Positions 59,070 to 64,000 of a stretch of DNA of 64,000 bases are shown here, piece by piece (position 1 is the first letter of the stretch; each line of letters starts with the position of its first letter). A model generated the notes under the pieces. It was given only the letters and a program-made list of their open reading frames with translations. It had not been told where the DNA came from and searched no databases. This DNA comes from Pseudomonadota bacterium (lineage in GTDB: Bacteria; Pseudomonadota; Gammaproteobacteria; Burkholderiales; Thiobacillaceae): assembly GCA_021847835.1 (NCBI GenBank), contig JAJZPR010000011.1, positions 25,727-89,726 on the forward strand. Direction: 5' to 3'. The position numbers and the translations under genes were made by a program.

Positions 59070-60983
59070 TCAGGCGCTGCCCAACGCTTCCAGCGCTTCC
59101 TGCTGCGCGAGCCACTCGCCTTCGACTGCTTCCAGTTCCTTCGCCAGCTCGGCCTGCTCCAGCAGCAGGCGTTTCAACTCCTCCCTGCCGGCATCGGCAT
59201 AGATGGCCTCGTCGGCCAGGCGCGCGTCCACCGCGGCCTTGCGCGCACCCAGGCCTTCCATGCGCTGCTCCAGTTGCGCGATCTGCTTTTCGATGGGTTT
59301 CCTCGCGGCCGACAGCTTCTGCCTCGCCTCGGCCTCCAGGCGGCGCTCGGCCTTGCGGTCGATACGGTTCTCGGCCGGCGCCTCGGCTTCCGGCCTGGCG
59401 AGCCGCGTCCTGAACAGCCAGTCGCGATAGTCGTCGAGGTCGCCGTCGAAGGGCCTCACGCCGCCGTCGGCCACGATCATGAATTCGTCGGTGGCGGCGC
59501 GCAATAAATGCCTGTCGTGCGACACCAGCACCAGGGTGCCCTCGAACTGGGCCAGCGCCACCGTGAGCGCTTCGCGCGTTTCCAGGTCGAGATGGTTGGT
59601 GGGCTCGTCCAGCAACAATAAATTCGGCTTCTGCCACACGATCAGCGCCAAGGCGAGACGCGCCTTCTCGCCGCCGGAAAACGGCGCGATCGGCGCGGTG
59701 GCCATGTCGCCGGCGAAGTTGAAGCTGCCGAGGAAATTGCGCAACTCTTGTTCCCTTTCCATCGACGCGAGCCTGTTCAGGTGCCACAGCGGCGACTGGT
59801 CGTGGCGCAGCATTTCCAGCTGGTGCTGGGCGAAGTAGCCGATGGCAAGACCCTTGCCATGCCTGACTTCTCCGGTCAGCGGCGGCAGCTCGCCGACCAG
59901 GGTCTTGATCAGCGTGGACTTGCCCGCGCCGTTCACGCCCAAGAGCCCGATGCGGCTGCCGGCTTCGAGGCTGAGGTTGATGCCGGACAACACCGGCTTG
60001 TCGCACGCCTGCGCCCGGTAACCAGCGGTGACCGCTTCCATCACCAGCAGCGGGTTGGGCGCGCGCTCGGGTTCGCGGAACTCGAACGAGAAGCCGGCCG
60101 CCGCATGCACGGGCGCGAGTTCTTCCATTTTCGCCAGCATCTTCATGCGCGACTGTGCCTGCCTGGCCTTGGTGGCCTTGGCCTTGAAGCGGTCGATGAA
60201 GGATTGCAGGTGGGCGCGCTCGCGCGCCTGTTTTTCAAATGCCGCCTGGGTCAAGGCCAAGTTTGCGGCGCGCTGCACCTCGAAGGCGGAGTAGTTGCCG
60301 CCGTACCTTTTCAGCTTGCGTTCGTCGATGTGGACGATGACATTGACGATGCCATCGAGAAAATCGCGGTCGTGCGAAATCACGATCAAGGTGCCGGGAT
60401 AGCGCTTCAGCCAGTCTTCCAGCCAGAGGATGGCGTCGAGGTCGAGGTGGTTGGTGGGCTCGTCGAGCAACAAGAGATCGGACGGGCACATCAGCGCCTG
60501 GGCGAGATTGAGGCGCATGCGCCAGCCGCCGGAAAAGCTCGCCACCGGTTCGTTCATCTGCGCGTGCGTGAAGCCCAGGCCGCCCAACAAAGTCTCGGCG
60601 CGGGCGCGGGCGGTGTAGGCATCGGCATCGTGCAGGGCTGCATGCAGTTCGCCGATGCGATGGCCGTCGTGCCGCGCTTCGGCCTCTTCCAGTTCGCGCT
60701 CCAGCTTTCTCAGCGCGCTGTCGCCGTCGATGGCGTAGTCGATGGCCGAACGTTGCAGCGCCGGCGTCTCCTGCGCCACGTGGGCAACGCGCCAGGACGC
60801 GGGAAAATCGGCTTCGCCGCCGTCGGTGTGCAGTTCGCCGCGCAAGAGCGCGAACAGCGTGGACTTGCCCGAACCGTTGGCGCCGATGAGGCCGGCCTTT
60901 TCGCCGGGGTTGAGGCTGAGGTCCGCGGCCTCGAACAGGGGTTTGGTGCCACGCGCGAGGGTAAGGTCTTGAAAACGGATCAT
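59070..60983 (-). CDS. ABC-F family ATPase (YheS-like)
   Basis: 637 aa from ATG 60983 (MIRFQDLTLARGT); ATG 60992 adds MPP. Two ABC cassettes: GANGSGKSTLFALL with SGGWRMRLNLAQAL, and GVNGAGKSTLIKTL with SGGEKARLALALI; each followed by LLLDEPTNHLDL. Middle ABC-F linker and a C-terminal coiled coil (about 545-637). Ribosome-associated translation factor of the YheS/Uup type. Converges on murI with a 19-base gap. Confidence 0.93.
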   Translation of the reverse strand: MIRFQDLTLARGTKPLFEAADLSLNPGEKAGLIGANGSGKSTLFALLRGELHTDGGEADFPASWRVAHVAQETPALQRSAIDYAIDGDSALRKLERELEEAEARHDGHRIGELHAALHDADAYTARARAETLLGGLGFTHAQMNEPVASFSGGWRMRLNLAQALMCPSDLLLLDEPTNHLDLDAILWLEDWLKRYPGTLIVISHDRDFLDGIVNVIVHIDERKLKRYGGNYSAFEVQRAANLALTQAAFEKQARERAHLQSFIDRFKAKATKARQAQSRMKMLAKMEELAPVHAAAGFSFEFREPERAPNPLLVMEAVTAGYRAQACDKPVLSGINLSLEAGSRIGLLGVNGAGKSTLIKTLVGELPPLTGEVRHGKGLAIGYFAQHQLEMLRHDQSPLWHLNRLASMEREQELRNFLGSFNFAGDMATAPIAPFSGGEKARLALALIVWQKPNLLLLDEPTNHLDLETREALTVALAQFEGTLVLVSHDRHLLRAATDEFMIVADGGVRPFDGDLDDYRDWLFRTRLARPEAEAPAENRIDRKAERRLEAEARQKLSAARKPIEKQIAQLEQRMEGLGARKAAVDARLADEAIYADAGREELKRLLLEQAELAKELEAVEGEWLAQQEALEALGSA

Positions 60984-61014
60984 GGGCGGCATTATCGCCC
61001 AGGAAGGAACGCGT

Positions 61015-62310
61015 TCAGCCGGGCATCCCGTAAATCATGCGCGGCAGCCACAACGAGATTTCCGGCACGTAGGTCACCAGCAGCAGCACGGCGGTGACCA
61101 CGAGTATCCAGGGCGCGGCGGCGAGCGTGGTCTCGGTCAACCCCATTCTCGCCAGTCCGCTCGCCACGTAGAGATTGAGCCCCACCGGCGGGGTGATCAT
61201 GCCCAGTTCCATGTTGATGACCATGACGATGCCGAGATGGATGGGGTCGATGCCGAGCTGCATCGCCACCGGCAGGAAGATGGGCGCCAGGATGAGGATG
61301 ATGGAGCTGGGTTCCATGAAATCGCCGGCGAAGAACAACAGGATGTTGACCAGCAGCAGGAACATCCACGGCGTGAGGCCCTGGTCGATGATCCACTGCG
61401 CGAGGTTCTGCGGAATGTTTTCCGAGGTGAGCAGGAAGGAAAACAGGATGGCGTTGGTGATGATGTACATGAGCATGGCGCTCATGTTGGCGGCGTCCCT
61501 GAGCACGCGCGGCACCTCGCGCAAGCCGATGTCCTTGTAGATGAAGACCGACACGACGAAGGCGTAGACGGCCGACACCGCCGCCGCCTCGGTGGGCGTG
61601 AACACGCCGCCGTAGATGCCGCCGAACACCACGACGATGAGCCCCAGCCCCCACACCGACTCGCGGAAGGCGATCCACACGTCGCGGGCGCTGGCGCGCG
61701 GCAGCGTGGGATAGCCGCGTTTTTTGGCCACCAGCCAGGTCACCAGCATGAGCACGCCGGCCATCAGCATGCCGGGCACGACGCCGGCGGCGAAAAGCTG
61801 GCCCACGCTGGTGCTGGTGGACACCGCATAGATGATGATGACGATGGAAGGCGGAATCAGGATGCCCAGCCCGCCCGAGGTGGCGATGACGCCGACGCCG
61901 AATTTCTTGGGATAGCCCTGGCTCATCATGGCGGGCAGCATGATGGAGCCGATGGCCACCACCGTGGCCGGGCTGGAGCCGGACACCGCGGCGAAGAAGG
62001 CGCACGACAGCACCGCGGACAGCGCCAGCCCGCCGCTGAAATGGCCGACGATGGCGGTGGCGAGCCGGGTGATGCGCGCGGCCACCCCGCCATGGGTGAG
62101 GAAGGCGCCGGCCAGGATGAAGAACGGGATGGCCATGAGCGCGAACTGGTCCAGCCCGGTGAACAGGCGCTGCGAGACGATCTCGATGGGGATGGTGGAA
62201 AAGAAGAACAGGAAGGCCAGCACCGCCAGGCCCAGCGCGATGGAAATGGGCATGCCGGTGAGCAGCAAGGCCACCAGCAGGACCGCGATGACCCAGCTGT
62301 TGCCGCTCAT
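61015..62310 (-). CDS. dctM: TRAP transporter large permease DctM (second system)
   Basis: 431 aa, about 12 hydrophobic segments, standard length. GMPISIALGLAVLAFLFF, LILAGAFLTHGGVAARITRL, ASPATVVAIGSIMLP, SGGLGILIPPSIVIIIYAV, FGGIYGGVFTPTEAAAVSAVYAFVV, and MEPSSIILILAPIFLPVAMQLGIDPIHLGI with MEL-GMITPPVGLN. ATGA overlap with dctQ; contains no EPP insert, unlike the first system. Confidence 0.94.
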   Translation of the reverse strand: MSGNSWVIAVLLVALLLTGMPISIALGLAVLAFLFFFSTIPIEIVSQRLFTGLDQFALMAIPFFILAGAFLTHGGVAARITRLATAIVGHFSGGLALSAVLSCAFFAAVSGSSPATVVAIGSIMLPAMMSQGYPKKFGVGVIATSGGLGILIPPSIVIIIYAVSTSTSVGQLFAAGVVPGMLMAGVLMLVTWLVAKKRGYPTLPRASARDVWIAFRESVWGLGLIVVVFGGIYGGVFTPTEAAAVSAVYAFVVSVFIYKDIGLREVPRVLRDAANMSAMLMYIITNAILFSFLLTSENIPQNLAQWIIDQGLTPWMFLLLVNILLFFAGDFMEPSSIILILAPIFLPVAMQLGIDPIHLGIVMVINMELGMITPPVGLNLYVASGLARMGLTETTLAAAPWILVVTAVLLLVTYVPEISLWLPRMIYGMPG

Positions 62311-62885
62311 GCCTGCGTTCCCGCGTGGCGTCCCGGCGTTTCCACCCCGGCCTCGACTTCGGCGTAGCTGTGGCTGGGCAGGCCGCGGCCCTTGAGGTAA
62401 TTCACCAGCACTTCCAGGAAGCGGAAGCACATGAGCGAGGAACCCAGCGGCACGCCGAGATAGACGATCCACATGGGCATTTCCAGGTCGGGCGAGACCT
62501 GGCCGGTTTCATGGATGCGCAGCACGAAGCGCGTGCCCAGCCAGGCGATGGCGGCGGTGAAGAATGCGCCCGAGGCCAGGCTGAAGATCACGAAGAAGCG
62601 CTGCCAGGCCTGCGAGAGCGTGCGCACCAGCACGTCCACGCCGACATGGATGCCAGTGCGCACGCCGTAGGCCGCGCCGAACTTGGCCATCCAGATCAGC
62701 AGGTAGATGCTGAGTTCCTGCGCCCAGTTGAAGCTGACGTGCTGGGTGTATTCCCACAACGCGGGAATGCCCGAGAGGTAGCGATGAATGATGGCGCTGA
62801 ACAGGATCAGGGTGGCCGCGACCAGAAGGAGGGCGATGACGCCCTCCTCCAGGCGGTCCAGCGCAAGCTTGAGTTTGCGCAGCAA
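62307..62885 (-). CDS. dctQ: TRAP transporter small permease DctQ (second system)
   Basis: 192 aa with four membrane segments; family features SIYLLIWMAKFGAAYGVRTGIHVGVDVLVR. Start is TTG at 62883-62885, adjacent to the dctP stop; the Shine-Dalgarno is poor (AAGAAGAA), which suggests coupling. C-terminal tail acidic and variable. Confidence 0.88.
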   Translation of the reverse strand: MLRKLKLALDRLEEGVIALLLVAATLILFSAIIHRYLSGIPALWEYTQHVSFNWAQELSIYLLIWMAKFGAAYGVRTGIHVGVDVLVRTLSQAWQRFFVIFSLASGAFFTAAIAWLGTRFVLRIHETGQVSPDLEMPMWIVYLGVPLGSSLMCFRFLEVLVNYLKGRGLPSHSYAEVEAGVETPGRHAGTQA

Positions 62886-63875
62886 TCAGTTCTTCTTGGT
62901 GGCGGGTTTCTTGACGGGCGCGGCGGCCGCCTTCTCTTCCTTCTCCACGGCAGCCGCCGTCCGGTAGATGGCCTGAATGGTGTCCTTGCCCACCACGTCG
63001 GCGAACTGCTCGTGCACCGGCAGCAAGGCCTTCTGCCACACGCGGCGGCCTTCGTTGGGCAGGATGTAGATTTCGGTGGTGCCGGCTGCCTTCACCTTGG
63101 CGAGCGCGTCGTCGTTTTCCTCCTGCGCGATCTTGCGCTCATACGCGGTGGCCTCCTTCATCGCCTTTTCCAGCTGGGCGCGGATGTCGGGCTTGAGGCC
63201 GTCCCAGAACGCCTTGTTGACGATGACCGCGTAGCCCAGATAGCCATGATCGGACAGGGTCAGGTGCTTCTGCACCTCGTGCATTTTCTGGGTATAGAGG
63301 TTGGACATGGGGTTCTCGGTACCGTCCACCACGCCCTGCTGCAGACCGGTATAGACCTCGGAAAACGCCATCACCTGAGGATTGGCGCCCAGCGCGCGCA
63401 TCTGCGCATCGAGCACCTTGGAGGACTGGATGCGCATTTTCAGGCCCTTGAAATCCTCCACGCTTTTCAGCGGCCGGTTGGCGCTCATCTGCTTGAAGCC
63501 GTTGTCCCAGAAGGCCAGGCCCTTGATGCCCTTGGCTTCCAGCTTGGCGAACAGGCGTGCGCCGATGTCGCCGTCCATCACGCGATACAGCGTGGCCTTG
63601 TTGGGAAAGATGTACGGCAGATCGAACACCTCGAAATCGCGCACGCCCATGGGGCCGAACTTGGACAGCGACGGCGCCAGCATCTGCACCGCGCCGAGTT
63701 GCAGCGCCTCCATTTCCTCGCGGTCCTTGTAGAGCTGGCTGTTGGGATAGACCTCGACCCTGACCGCCCCATTGGTATAGCGCTCCGCCAGTTCCTTGAA
63801 CTTGTCCGCCGCCTTGCCCTTGGGCGTGGCCGGCGCCACCAGGTGGCTGAACTTGATGACGACGGGATCGGCGGC
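62886..63875 (-). pseudogene. dctP: TRAP substrate-binding protein DctP lacking its signal peptide (IS-interrupted)
   Basis: The mature C4-dicarboxylate-type receptor is intact: KFSHLVAPATPKGKAADKF, GLKMRIQSSKVLDAQMRALGANP with ligand Arg, and FSEVYTGLQQGVVDGTENP. But upstream of the mature start (ADPVVIKFSHL) the frame hits TAG at 63876-63878 and then a non-coding stretch followed by a transposase gene. No ATG or signal peptide remains; a GTG at 63839 would give a cytoplasmic protein. So the signal was lost at the IS junction. Confidence 0.85.
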
Positions 63876-64000
63876 CTAGATGCTGTCGTCACAAGATGTG
63901 GCAAAATGTGGTTTTCGTAAAAAATCCATAGCCGAATGCCGGAAACCATTCATCGACACGACATTACAGACAAACACTGGGCCTTGCTCGAGCCGCATTT
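63876..64000 (+). mobile_element. Left end of an IS5-type insertion sequence (continues off the window)
   Basis: 60 bases between the broken dctP and the transposase start (ATGCTGTCGTCACAAGATGTGG...) are probably the terminal repeat and upstream region. The exact boundary cannot be set because the right end is outside. Confidence 0.65.
63936..64000 (+). CDS. IS5-family transposase, N-terminal fragment
   Basis: First 21 codons: MPETIHRHDITDKHWALLEPH. The D-x-T-D-x-x-W-x-L-x-E/L-P signature is typical of IS5-family transposases. Truncated by the window end. Confidence 0.82.
   Translation, partial: MPETIHRHDITDKHWALLEPH

Noticed and set aside
63876..63879. CTAG as the target-site duplication of the IS
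   Set aside because: CTAG places TAG in frame in the original dctP, which would have been a stop; the boundary must be elsewhere and cannot be fixed without the right end.

Overview
The window looks like chromosomal DNA of a GC-rich betaproteobacterium, plausibly from the Rhodocyclales/Nitrosomonadales side. The reasons are high GC with long shadow frames opposite real genes, operons joined by 4-base ATGA overlaps, Y-family polymerase, TRAP transporters, an rfbBADC cluster, clpB/nadC, and mutL/amiC/tsaE/queG housekeeping strings. I cannot name a species from sequence alone. Almost every base is assigned; there is no CRISPR array and no rRNA, one tRNA (Asn), and one insertion sequence that begins at the right edge.

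Layout. 1-7822 (minus) is a type II secretion-like operon with phoD (alkaline phosphatase) as its first gene, then gspG, gspF, gspE, a GspL/PilM-like, PilN-like, PilO-like and proline-rich PilP-like protein, and the N-terminus of a TPR-secretin that runs off the left edge. 8120-11524 (plus) holds three more exported proteins: a Tat-exported beta-propeller, a DUF305 protein and a PhoX-like phosphatase. 11614-16182 holds uvrB, an aspartate aminotransferase and a Y-family polymerase whose start is preceded by a perfect RNA hairpin. 16322-24355 is a TRAP transporter operon joined to tartronate semialdehyde reductase, hydroxypyruvate reductase and malate synthase G, i.e. a C2/C3 hydroxy- and keto-acid module. 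24446-30959 is a proteostasis island: a DsrC/TusE-like protein without cysteines, three Hsp20s, CbpA/CbpM, an unknown protein, GroES/GroEL with an atypical tail, and PsiE.

30963-38756 holds a lipoprotein, a HEPN/MNT toxin-antitoxin pair, tRNA-Asn, the dTDP-rhamnose operon rfbBADC, a 740-base patch without a convincing gene, and small envelope-stress proteins (two small membrane proteins, an OmpA-like lipoprotein, DUF3175). 38849-42278 is a truncated phosphatase-like leader ORF, a hybrid histidine kinase and a DUF302 protein. 42336-50152 is clpB, nadC and a ferric iron ABC transporter behind a Fur-box-like site. 50132-59050 carries htpG, a GcvR-like ACT protein, mutL, amiC, tsaE, queG, a CDF transporter and murI. 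59070-63875 has an ABC-F ATPase and a second TRAP transporter whose binding-protein gene has lost its signal peptide where an IS5-type element begins.

Genes working together: five separate heat-shock units (hsp20, cbpA, groESL, clpB, htpG) each have a sigma32-like promoter. Four copies of an intergenic inverted repeat built from CTCTGTG heptamers sit between genes at about 34.1, 45.0, 47.2 and 52.7 kb. Two unrelated GC-rich REP-like palindromes lie in frame inside mutL and the 5' end of murI. The most unusual observations are the phosphatase-headed minimal secretion operon, the cysteine-free DsrC relative in a chaperone island, the CTCTGTG repeat family, the hairpin on the polymerase start codon, and the IS-decapitated dctP.
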